Below, one piece after another: positions 1 to 5,276 of a stretch of DNA of 5,468 nt; positions within the stretch are counted from its first letter, which is position 1; every line of letters starts with the position of its first letter. Position numbers and translations under genes: made by a program. Source of the DNA: Bacteroidota bacterium (lineage in GTDB: Bacteria > Bacteroidota > Bacteroidia > B-17B0 > Aurantibacillaceae); contig CANJJP010000138.1 of assembly GCA_947474485.1 (NCBI GenBank), forward strand, positions 1 to 5,468. Direction: 5' to 3'. The notes beneath the pieces are model-generated. The model worked only from the letters and a program-made list of their open reading frames with translations, made no database searches and was not told the DNA's origin.

Positions 1-2
1 TA

Positions 3-1040
3 AGCGAATATTATGATATTGATTATGTTGCAATCAATCATCAATTAAAAGTGCTAAAACCATATCGTGCAATAATTGTTGCGCAACCCGATAGTGCTTT
101 TGACGAAAAAGATAAATTTATTGTTGACCAATTTATAATGAAAGGTGGAAAAGCATTATTTTGTATTGATCAAATTTACACTAACAATGATACTTTAAAA
201 GCTAAAGGATATACTTTAGGAATTGGATTAACGAAAAATTTAGATGACCTCTTCTTTACTTATGGCACTCGTATAAATAATGATTTATTAAACGATTACA
301 CTTGTACATCTATTCCTATTAATAGAGGTTTTAAGGGTGCTCCTGATTTTCAAATGGCTCCCTGGTACTACAATCCACTTGCATTGCCAACACTAGATCA
401 TCCAATTGTAAAAAATCTAGACTTAATTAAATTTGAATTCGCTAGCAGTATGGATACTATTGCTGTTAAGGATGTAAAAAAGACAATTTTATTAAGCACA
501 TCTAAAAACACACGTATTCAAAATTCGCCAGCACGCATTAGTTTAGCAATGGCGATGATGAAACCAAAGGATGAATTATTTAAAAAAGGTCCGCAAGCGT
601 TAGCTATAATGTTAGAAGGAACCTTCAACTCACTTTATCAACATCGCATTCCAACGTCGATTGCATCTGATAGCGCCATTGGGTTTGTAGATAAAAGTGT
701 TCCTACATCTATGATTATTATTTCAGATGGTGATGTAATAAGAAACGATATTCAGTTCGCTACAATGTCACCATTTCCGCTTGGGTATGACAAGTACATG
801 AAAAAAACATTCGCTAATAAAATATTTATACTTAACTGTATGAATTATCTATGCGACGGTGCTGAATTTTTAAATCTACGTTCAAGAGATATTCAACTAA
901 GAACACTTGACAGAAAAAAACTAAAAAACGAATCTGGTAAATGGAAAGCTATTAATGTTGTTGTTCCAATTGTTTCTGTTATGATTTTGGGCTTTGTGCT
1001 AATTCGTTTGAGAAAGAGAAAATACACTACTAAGTACTAA
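3..1040 (+). CDS. gldG: GldG, gliding-motility ABC transporter auxiliary protein (C-terminal part, 5' end outside window)
   Basis: The frame is open from base 3 with no start in the window, so this is the last 345 residues of a longer protein; GldG is usually about 550-570 residues. A GTG at 51 is only an internal valine, because the residues before it (EYYDIDYVAINHQLKVLK) read on as protein. The stretch with IIVAQPD, then FDEKDKFIVDQFIMKGGKALF, matches GldG as I know it, in the ABC_transp_aux-like family. One membrane segment lies near the C-terminus (codons at about 951-1004, INVVVPIVSVMILGFVLI), followed by a basic tail RLRKRK, which fits a large periplasmic domain with a C-terminal anchor and cytoplasmic tail. 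From family knowledge, GldG works with GldA (ATPase) and GldF (permease) in an ABC complex needed for gliding in some Flavobacteria; its substrate is unknown. The next gene starts 3 nt after its stop, so they form an operon. The identification rests on recalled family sequence. Confidence 0.85.
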   Translation, partial: SEYYDIDYVAINHQLKVLKPYRAIIVAQPDSAFDEKDKFIVDQFIMKGGKALFCIDQIYTNNDTLKAKGYTLGIGLTKNLDDLFFTYGTRINNDLLNDYTCTSIPINRGFKGAPDFQMAPWYYNPLALPTLDHPIVKNLDLIKFEFASSMDTIAVKDVKKTILLSTSKNTRIQNSPARISLAMAMMKPKDELFKKGPQALAIMLEGTFNSLYQHRIPTSIASDSAIGFVDKSVPTSMIIISDGDVIRNDIQFATMSPFPLGYDKYMKKTFANKIFILNCMNYLCDGAEFLNLRSRDIQLRTLDRKKLKNESGKWKAINVVVPIVSVMILGFVLIRLRKRKYTTKY

Positions 1041-1043
1041 TTT

Positions 1044-2087
1044 ATGAATAAGAAACTATTTACATACGCTTTTGTACTTGTCCTAGTTGGATTAACTGCA
1101 TTTATCTTTATTAAAAAGAGCAAAAAAACAACATTAGAAAGCGAATCAGGCGATTTTAAATACAATGATACTGCCGCAATTACAAAAATATTTATTGCTG
1201 AAAAAAATGGTGAAACAGCTACTTTAGAGCGCAAAGATAAAGGAAACTGGACTATTAATGGGCAATTTGCAGTTCGCAAAAACAATCTTAACTTATTGCT
1301 TTACACCTTAAAACAAATTGCGGTAAAATTTCCAGCGGGTGAAAAATTACAGCCAACCATTATTCAATCAATCGCAACAGTTGGTAAAAAAATTGAGTTT
1401 TATAAAGGTGATGAACGAGTAAAAGTTTGGTATCTTGGAGCAACAACACCTGATTACACTGGAACTTACATGGTGCTTGCCGATCCCGATACAGATGAAA
1501 AATATGAACAAACTTATGTTACCTATATCCCTGGTTTTGAAGGTTTTTTAAATTCGCGCTTTTTTACAAATGTAAATAACTGGAAAGATCCATCAGTATT
1601 AAGAACAACGCCGCCTGAAATTAAAAGCGTAACCGTTGAGCATACTGGTTTACTAGATTCTTCATTCAACATTAATGTTTTAGGAACAAACAAATTTGCA
1701 TTAACCGACCTTAGTAATAAAACAATTGCAAACGCAGATACCTTCGCAATAAAACAATACCTAAGCTATTGCACATTTTTGGAAGTAGATGAATATTTAA
1801 CTGGGCAGTCTGATAGAGAAATTGATTCGGTAAAAAAAACAATGCCTTTCACAACCATTACAATAGTATTAAAAAACGGAACCGAACAAAAAATGAAATT
1901 ATTTAGCAAAACTCCGCCTCCTGATGCTGTTGATGAAACTTTAGGAGTTAAACTTTTAAAAGACGCAAATCATGCTTATATGCTATTTAACAAAGACCAA
2001 GATTTTGCCTTGGTTCAATACCTAATGTTTGGTAAATTAATCCAATCGCGCCAGTATTTCCTGAAACAGGGATTTGTTAAAAAATAG
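1044..2087 (+). CDS. DUF4340-like membrane-anchored protein, downstream of gldG
   Basis: This is a 347-residue protein starting at an ATG 3 nt after the gldG stop. It opens with MNKK and a hydrophobic segment at about residues 5-24 (LFTYAFVLVLVGLTAFIFI) followed by KKSKK. That is an uncleaved signal anchor with no lipobox cysteine. The rest is soluble and probably periplasmic, with repeated beta-type stretches such as ITKIFIAEKNGETATLERK...GNWTINGQFAVRKNNLNLLLYTLKQI. These fit DUF4340 proteins, where a 'W.I.g...a....v..ll..L..l' pattern follows a description of the residue being tested. DUF4340 genes often sit beside GldG-type auxiliary ABC genes, and here the gene is tightly coupled to gldG. 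It probably works with that envelope complex, but its biochemical role is unknown. No truncation or frameshift is seen. The DUF4340 assignment is from sequence memory and context, not from a search. Confidence 0.68.
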   Translation: MNKKLFTYAFVLVLVGLTAFIFIKKSKKTTLESESGDFKYNDTAAITKIFIAEKNGETATLERKDKGNWTINGQFAVRKNNLNLLLYTLKQIAVKFPAGEKLQPTIIQSIATVGKKIEFYKGDERVKVWYLGATTPDYTGTYMVLADPDTDEKYEQTYVTYIPGFEGFLNSRFFTNVNNWKDPSVLRTTPPEIKSVTVEHTGLLDSSFNINVLGTNKFALTDLSNKTIANADTFAIKQYLSYCTFLEVDEYLTGQSDREIDSVKKTMPFTTITIVLKNGTEQKMKLFSKTPPPDAVDETLGVKLLKDANHAYMLFNKDQDFALVQYLMFGKLIQSRQYFLKQGFVKK

Positions 2088-2132
2088 TTCAAAAGTAAAT
2101 AGGTTCTAACAAGTCGGAACAAGCAGAAAACT

Positions 2133-2140
2133 TAAATTTG
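2133..2140 (+). promoter_or_regulatory. Candidate dnaN promoter, -7 box TAAATTTG
   Basis: TAAATTTG matches the Bacteroidetes -7 consensus TAnnTTTG exactly and ends 24 nt before the dnaN ATG at 2165. No clear TTG -33 element is visible at the usual distance upstream, so the assignment rests on the -7 box and its position only. It would allow dnaN to be transcribed independently of the gldG-DUF4340 operon. Confidence 0.4.
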
Positions 2141-2164
2141 TTTGTTATTAAAATCGACACTATT

Positions 2165-3286
2165 ATGAACTTCATTGTTTCAACAACCACTTTATTAAAA
2201 CACTTAAAATCCATTAGTGGCGTTTTAAGTTCAAACAATACATTACCTATTTTAGATAATTTCTTATTTGAAATTGTTCCTGGACAAATTGTTATTCATG
2301 CATCCGACATGGAAACAACTGTTACCACAACTGTAAAAGTTGAATCTAAAGATGCTGGTAGCATTGCAATTCCTGCTCGTCCTTTAATCGAAACATTAAG
2401 TAATTTCCCTGAACAACCATTAACTTTTAGTATCGACACTAAAGTATTTGGAATCAAAATTATTACTGATAATGGTGAGTACAAGCTTACAGGACATAAT
2501 GGTGAAGAGTTTCCTAGAGTTCCTAAAATTGATGGCGCATCTTCAATTATCATTAAAACTGATGTAATTGCAACCGCAATCAACAAAACATTATTTGCAA
2601 CGGGCAATGATGACTTAAGACCTGTAATGAGTGGTGTTTTCTGTCAGTTTAGCGAAAACGATACTTTATTTGTTGCAACTGACGCTCATAAATTAGTAAA
2701 ATACAGAAGAACTGATTCAAAAGCGGGGCAAGCTTCAGCTTTCATTCTTCCAAAAAAACCATTGAACTTATTAAAGAATTTAATGGCGGGTATTGATGAT
2801 GCTGTTAATGTTGAGTTCAACAAAACAAACGCGTCATTCAGCTTTGGAACAACAACAGTTGTTTGTCGTTTAATAGATGGTAAATATCCAAACTACGAAG
2901 CAGTAATTCCTAAAGTAAACCCTAATAAACTTACAGTTGACAGAGGAACTTTAATAGGAGCTTTAAAACGTGTAAGTATATACTCAAACAAAGCAACACA
3001 CCAAGTACGTTTTAAAATTGCTGGTAGCCAATTAAACATTAGTGCCGAAGATATTGATTTTGCAAACGAAGCACACGAGCGTTTAACTTGTACTTACGTT
3101 GGTGAAGACATGGAAATTGGATTCAACTCTAAGTTTTTATTAGACATGTTAAGTAATATCGAAAGCGATGAGATTAACATTGAAATGAGTGCTCCTAACA
3201 GAGCGGGTATTATTACACCAAGCAAAAAAGATAATCCAGCAGAGGACGTGTTAATGCTTGTTATGCCAGTTATGTTAAATAACTAA
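2165..3286 (+). CDS. dnaN: DNA polymerase III subunit beta (sliding clamp)
   Basis: This is a 373-residue protein of normal length for the beta clamp. The dimeric ring encircles DNA, tethers DNA polymerase III, and binds other repair and replication proteins through their clamp-binding peptides. Three repeated clamp domains can be followed, at roughly residues 1-120, 121-245 and 246-373. The N-terminus MNFIVSTTTLLKHLKSISGV followed by NNTLPILDNFLFE is a hallmark. The middle domain carries DLRPVMSGV and DAHKLVKYRR. The third domain carries ALKRVSIYSNKATHQVRFKI, and the C-terminus ends LMLVMPVMLNN, matching the conserved C-terminal MPM-type motif next to the peptide-binding pocket. I chose the ATG at 2165. 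An in-frame TTG at 2138 would add nine residues not typical of the family and overlaps the putative promoter. The gene lies 77 nt after the DUF4340-like gene and ends at a strong terminator. In many bacteria dnaN sits next to dnaA; here it follows gldG instead. Confidence 0.97.
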   Translation: MNFIVSTTTLLKHLKSISGVLSSNNTLPILDNFLFEIVPGQIVIHASDMETTVTTTVKVESKDAGSIAIPARPLIETLSNFPEQPLTFSIDTKVFGIKIITDNGEYKLTGHNGEEFPRVPKIDGASSIIIKTDVIATAINKTLFATGNDDLRPVMSGVFCQFSENDTLFVATDAHKLVKYRRTDSKAGQASAFILPKKPLNLLKNLMAGIDDAVNVEFNKTNASFSFGTTTVVCRLIDGKYPNYEAVIPKVNPNKLTVDRGTLIGALKRVSIYSNKATHQVRFKIAGSQLNISAEDIDFANEAHERLTCTYVGEDMEIGFNSKFLLDMLSNIESDEINIEMSAPNRAGIITPSKKDNPAEDVLMLVMPVMLNN

Positions 3287-3309
3287 TACAATCATACTAA
3301 ACTAAACCT

Positions 3310-3338
3310 AAAGGCTAATCAAACGATTAGCCTTTTTT
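3310..3338 (+). terminator. Rho-independent terminator of dnaN
   Basis: A perfect inverted repeat, AAAGGCTAATC and its complement GATTAGCCTTT, has a 4-nt loop (AAAC) and runs directly into a T tract (CCTTTTTTG). It lies 24 nt after the dnaN stop. Stem, loop and U-tract are all present, so this is a textbook intrinsic terminator closing the dnaN transcript. Confidence 0.88.
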
Positions 3339-3409
3339 GTTGAGTAAAAATATTAACACAATAAATAAGTTTATATAGTCAACACAACTAACTACTAAGC
3401 TAAGTAGGT

Positions 3410-3417
3410 CATAAAAG
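3410..3417. repeat. Left 8-bp target-site duplication (CATAAAAG)
   Basis: CATAAAAG here is repeated exactly at 4839-4846, directly outside the inverted repeats of the insertion sequence. Eight bp is the duplication size expected for ISL3-family transposition. The match stops exactly at eight bases on both sides, which fixes the element boundaries at 3418 and 4838. Confidence 0.9.
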
Positions 3418-3443
3418 GGGTCACGCTTAATTTCTGGGGATAA
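3418..3443 (+). repeat. Left terminal inverted repeat of the IS
   Basis: The 26 bp begin GGGTCA and end TGGGGATAA. Aligned without gaps to the reverse complement of the right end (4813-4838), about 18 of 26 positions agree. The identity is concentrated in two blocks, GGGTCA at the tip and TGGGGATAA at the inner edge. This two-block pattern suggests an outer cleavage-site segment and an inner transposase-binding segment, which is usual for IS ends. Confidence 0.87.
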
Positions 3444-3445
3444 GC

Positions 3446-3453
3446 TATATTTG
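3446..3453 (+). promoter_or_regulatory. Candidate transposase promoter, -7 box TATATTTG
   Basis: TATATTTG is an exact match to the Bacteroidetes -7 consensus TAnnTTTG and lies just inside the left inverted repeat, the usual place for a transposase promoter. A convincing -33 TTG is not visible, and that region falls inside the inverted repeat, so transposase binding could repress the promoter (inference). Transcription from it would start near 3460. Confidence 0.42.
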
Positions 3454-3508
3454 AATAAAAAATAAGGCTATCGAAACGGACTTCATAGAAAAGATATTTC
3501 CATCCGAA

Positions 3509-3904
3509 TTGGTGGAATATTTTGAGATTACAGATTATCAAGAGTTGTGTTCCATACAAGATAAATTAGAATTTATTATTGTAGATTTTGTTGAGCGAAA
3601 CGAATTACCCAATGGATTTAGTTTTGATGAATATGAAACAAAAGATTTTATGTCATCAAAGCTTATCCAAGACTTTCCTATACGAGGTAAGGGTGTTTAT
3701 TTACGAGTTGTAAAGCGGCGTTGGCGTCATAAACAAACTGGAACAATTATAAAAAGAGATTATTCATTTATGGCAGAGGGTTCAAAATTTACAGCTGAAC
3801 TTTCTGATTTTTTAAAAGATGCAAGTGGATACGCGACCCGATACCATGAGCAATATAGCCAGTTACTTTCAAGTGAAGAGCAAAACCCTTCAAAAACATT
3901 ATAA
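3509..3904 (+). CDS. IS transposase, N-terminal region protein (first ORF of ISAon1-like element)
   Basis: From the TTG start this is 131 residues, but similarity to the family seems to begin further upstream. The frame is open back to 3455, and residues just before the TTG (FIEKIFPSE, running into LVEYFEI) look like genuine family N-terminus. No ATG, GTG or TTG occurs in that extension. The stretch IQDFPIRGKGVYLRVVKRRWRH, followed by a basic segment and AEGSKFTAELSDFL, lines up with the zinc-ribbon region of ISL3 transposases (pattern 'v.DlP..G..v.L.l..RRf.C'). The zinc-binding cysteine pairs are absent; the only cysteine is near residue 14. It probably helps recognise the inverted repeats. 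It overlaps the second transposase frame by 86 nt in the +1 phase. The only standard start is TTG at 3509, so the coordinates are conservative and the protein may be longer or inactivated. Confidence 0.83.
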   Translation: MVEYFEITDYQELCSIQDKLEFIIVDFVERNELPNGFSFDEYETKDFMSSKLIQDFPIRGKGVYLRVVKRRWRHKQTGTIIKRDYSFMAEGSKFTAELSDFLKDASGYATRYHEQYSQLLSSEEQNPSKTL

Positions 3905-4808
3905 GCATCAGGTAAGTGGATATCATGAGTGGGAACAAAAACATCACGCTGAAGATTATTTAATTTTTCCTGAAAATATAACCGATTCCATTAGTATAGA
4001 CGAGGTGAGTTTATCTAAAGGCGAACTTTACACCATTGTTACTAATAAGAATACAAACTGTAAAAATAAAAAATCAGTCATCGCTATTATTAATGGAACA
4101 GATGCTAAAACCATTGAAGATGTTTTACTAAAATTACCTTTGGAAAGTAGAAATAGAGTAAAAGAAATAAGTTTGGATATGGCTCCCAATATGGCTTTAG
4201 CTAGTAGAAATTGCTTTGTAAAAAGCAGCTTAGTAATAGATCGTTTTCATGTAGTGAGATTAGTTTGTGACGCCATGCAACACTTACGAACACAGTTAAG
4301 GTGGAAAGTGATAGACGATGAAAATGAAGCCATAAAAAAAGCGAAAGAACAAGGATTAAAATATAAAGCTGAGCTTCTTTCTAATGGAGATACACTAAGA
4401 GAATTATTAGTAAGAAGTAAATACTTACTGTATAAATATGAAAACGACTGGACGTTAAATCAAAAAAAGAGAGCGGATTTATTGTTTACTAAATATCCTC
4501 AATTAAAACAAGCCTATGACCTTTGTATTAATTTTAGAAACATTTATAAATGCGTGTTAAAACAACAGGCTATTGAAAAATTTATTGACTGGAAAAATAA
4601 AGTACTAGAGGTAAACATAAAGGAATTTAATAGCGTTGTTAATTCTATAGAGCATCATTTTGACAACATCATGAACTTTTTTAACAACAGAAATACAAAC
4701 GCTAATGCTGAATCTTTTAACTCCAAAATAAAAAACTTTAGAGCTAATTTAAGAGGCGTTACCGACATTAAATTCTTCCTTTTTAGACTACATAAATTAT
4801 TTGCTTAG
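3819..4808 (+). CDS. IS transposase, catalytic DDE protein (ISL3 family, ISAon1-like)
   Basis: The longest form is 329 residues from the ATG at 3819. An ATG at 3846 (residue 10) is equally plausible. Residues 11-32 (SNIASYFQVKSKTLQKHYKHQV) look like a helix-turn-helix. The catalytic domain follows, with D61 in SISIDEVSLSKGELYTIVTN, D120 in EISLDMAPNM, D141 in VIDRFHVVRL and E298 in NANAESFNSKIKNFRANLRG. This is the ISL3 DDE arrangement: an IDE motif, D before a NM/PY-type segment, the DRFHVV motif and a final E in a 'S.N...E..N.kiK' block, with a long helical insertion between D141 and E298. The enzyme cuts and rejoins DNA at the IS ends. The stop lies 4 bp before the right inverted repeat, so the element carries nothing else. 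All catalytic residues are present, so this half looks intact. It may be made by reinitiation after the first frame or by +1 frameshifting; the sequence does not decide. Confidence 0.93.
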   Translation: MQVDTRPDTMSNIASYFQVKSKTLQKHYKHQVSGYHEWEQKHHAEDYLIFPENITDSISIDEVSLSKGELYTIVTNKNTNCKNKKSVIAIINGTDAKTIEDVLLKLPLESRNRVKEISLDMAPNMALASRNCFVKSSLVIDRFHVVRLVCDAMQHLRTQLRWKVIDDENEAIKKAKEQGLKYKAELLSNGDTLRELLVRSKYLLYKYENDWTLNQKKRADLLFTKYPQLKQAYDLCINFRNIYKCVLKQQAIEKFIDWKNKVLEVNIKEFNSVVNSIEHHFDNIMNFFNNRNTNANAESFNSKIKNFRANLRGVTDIKFFLFRLHKLFA

Positions 4809-4812
4809 CACT

Positions 4813-4838
4813 TTATCCCCAACTTTCGAACCTGACCC
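4813..4838 (-). repeat. Right terminal inverted repeat of the IS
   Basis: Read on the minus strand, these 26 bp begin GGGTCA and end TTGGGGATAA, pairing with 3418-3443 in the same two conserved blocks separated by a diverged middle. They start 4 bp after the transposase stop codon and abut the right copy of the 8-bp duplication. Confidence 0.87.
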
Positions 4839-4846
4839 CATAAAAG
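4839..4846. repeat. Right 8-bp target-site duplication (CATAAAAG)
   Basis: This is an exact copy of 3410-3417, directly outside the right inverted repeat. Collapsing the two copies gives the inferred pre-insertion site, joining bases up to 3409 through one CATAAAAG to 4847. Confidence 0.9.
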
Positions 4847-4855
4847 AGCTGGATC

Positions 4856-4935
4856 CTTACATTTAAACAGATTTAGGAGCGATTTCAAAGTGGATATTTG
4901 CCACATCAAAACTAACACTATGTTTAAAATGTAAG
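4856..4935. repeat. Inverted repeat (14 and 15 bp arms) around the start of the small exported-protein gene
   Basis: The left arm CTTACATTTAAACA (4856-4869) is complementary to the right arm TGTTTAAAATGTAAG (4921-4935) with a single bulged A. The arms enclose 51 nt. A second, shorter pair, AGCTG at 4847-4851 and CAGCT at 4945-4949, lies outside them. The right arm contains the candidate start codons (4920 and 4929) and the in-frame TAA at 4932. Arms this long are unlikely by chance in such a short region, though AT-richness lowers the weight. It could be a 5' RNA hairpin occluding the start, the ends of a tiny mobile sequence, or an operator pair; nothing visible chooses among these. Confidence 0.6.
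4893..4900 (+). promoter_or_regulatory. Possible -7 box GATATTTG for the small gene
   Basis: GATATTTG matches TAnnTTTG at all fixed positions except the first base. It ends 19 nt before the ATG at 4920 and 28 nt before the ATG at 4929, close to the spacing seen for the dnaN and ABC-F candidates (24 and 19 nt). The box lies inside a short GTGG...CCAC hairpin (4890-4904). No convincing -33 element is seen, so this is weak. Confidence 0.25.
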
Positions 4936-5231
4936 CAACCATAACAGCTATTTTAATTATTGCTACTTCTGCTGTAAAAGCTAACTCAACTTTTAGAACA
5001 TTGGAAGGAGTTGAAGTTAAGCGAGACAAAAATGGTAGAGTTGCTATCACTTCTTCTAATGAACTAACTAAAGTTAAATGTTTTAATGAAGAAGGTAAAA
5101 AGTTTGTTTTGGAAATTAGTAATCATAAGAAAAACATTAAGCTAGAAAATAAACTAGAAAAAGTGGTTTGGTATTTCCAGGTTAAAACCGAAAAAGGCGA
5201 ATCAGTTTTTAAGAAATTAGAGATTGCGTAA
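4920..5231 (+). pseudogene. Small exported protein gene with a nonsense codon in the signal peptide
   Basis: The frame from ATG 4920 reads MFKM, then TAA (4932-4934), then ATITAILIIATSAVKANSTFR and on to a stop at 5229-5231. The part after the stop has a hydrophobic core (ITAILIIATSAV) and a V-K-A|N signal-peptidase-I-like site, so the frame once encoded a signal peptide. If the TAA were AAA, the ATG at 4929 would give an ideal start, MKATITAILIIATSAVKA. The mature part is about 80 residues, beta-rich and lysine-rich, ending VVWYFQVKTEKGESVFKKLEIA. That resembles the 'YF.v.t..G....KK..I' ending of type IX secretion C-terminal sorting domains and small Bacteroidetes secreted proteins, but this is resemblance only. 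A TTG at 5001 could start a 76-residue product without a signal peptide. The downstream frame is undamaged, so inactivation is recent, or a sequencing error or non-standard start explains it. Its cellular role is unknown. Confidence 0.6.
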
Positions 5232-5249
5232 CCTTTGCCTTTATTTTAC

Positions 5250-5257
5250 TACTTTTG
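5250..5257 (+). promoter_or_regulatory. Candidate ABC-F gene promoter, -7 box TACTTTTG
   Basis: TACTTTTG fits TAnnTTTG exactly and ends 19 nt before the ATG at 5277. A TTG at 5224-5226 lies 23 bp upstream, at the outer edge of the accepted -33 spacing, and would overlap the end of the small gene. A 5-bp hairpin (GCCTT...AAGGC, 5260-5276) follows directly and touches the start codon; its stem is too short to call regulatory. Confidence 0.45.
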
Positions 5258-5276
5258 CAGCCTTAATTAACAAGGC

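Larger units (their letters stand above)
3418..4838 (+). mobile_element. Complete ISL3-family (ISAon1-like) insertion sequence, 1421 bp
   Basis: The element has imperfect 26-bp terminal inverted repeats starting GGGTCA, a perfect 8-bp flanking direct repeat, and two overlapping reading frames that together cover a transposase. Its 1421 bp length and 8-bp duplication fit the ISL3 family. The DDE protein (IDE, LDM, DRFH and AES motifs) resembles what I recall of the ISAon1 group common in Bacteroidetes. The element inserted between the dnaN terminator and a small exported-protein gene, so no gene appears to have been split. Intact duplications argue for an insertion that has not been rearranged since. 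Activity is uncertain because the first frame has no normal start codon. The ISAon1 group name is from memory; ISL3 membership rests on visible motifs and ends. Confidence 0.93.

Noticed and set aside
1037..1285. Minus-strand open frame of 82 codons
   Set aside because: It lies wholly against the N-terminal part of the DUF4340-like gene, has no recognisable domain, and its composition mirrors the sense gene.
2103..2120. GTTC...GAAC inverted repeat between the DUF4340-like gene and dnaN
   Set aside because: The stem is only 4 bp with a 10-nt loop and no T tract follows, so it is neither a terminator nor a convincing operator.
2138..2164. TTG at 2138 as an alternative dnaN start
   Set aside because: It adds nine residues not typical of the clamp family and overlaps the candidate -7 box TAAATTTG; the ATG at 2165 gives the standard MNFIVS N-terminus.
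2296..2607. Minus-strand open frame of 103 codons inside dnaN
   Set aside because: It is antisense to a highly conserved gene and its valine/isoleucine-rich translation is what reverse-strand reading of AT-rich coding DNA gives.
3339..3409. Short hairpins in the spacer between the dnaN terminator and the IS (CTACT...AGTAG at 3392-3407; GTTGA...TCAAC at 3339-3383)
   Set aside because: Stems of 5 bp are expected by chance in AT-rich DNA; nothing else is visible in this 71-bp spacer.
3411..4845. A 6-bp direct repeat ATAAAA with IS ends starting at GGGG
   Set aside because: Shifting the boundary by one base on each side gives a perfect 8-bp repeat, CATAAAAG, the size expected for ISL3 elements, so ends at 3418 and 4838 are preferred.
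4805..5050. Minus-strand open frame of 81 codons crossing the right end of the IS
   Set aside because: It spans the IS junction, so it is only as old as the insertion, and it opposes a frame with a clear signal peptide; no domain is recognisable.
5260..5276. GCCTT-AATTAAC-AAGGC hairpin directly before the ABC-F start codon
   Set aside because: The stem is 5 bp with no U tract, and transcription probably starts within or near it; too weak to call an attenuator or terminator.
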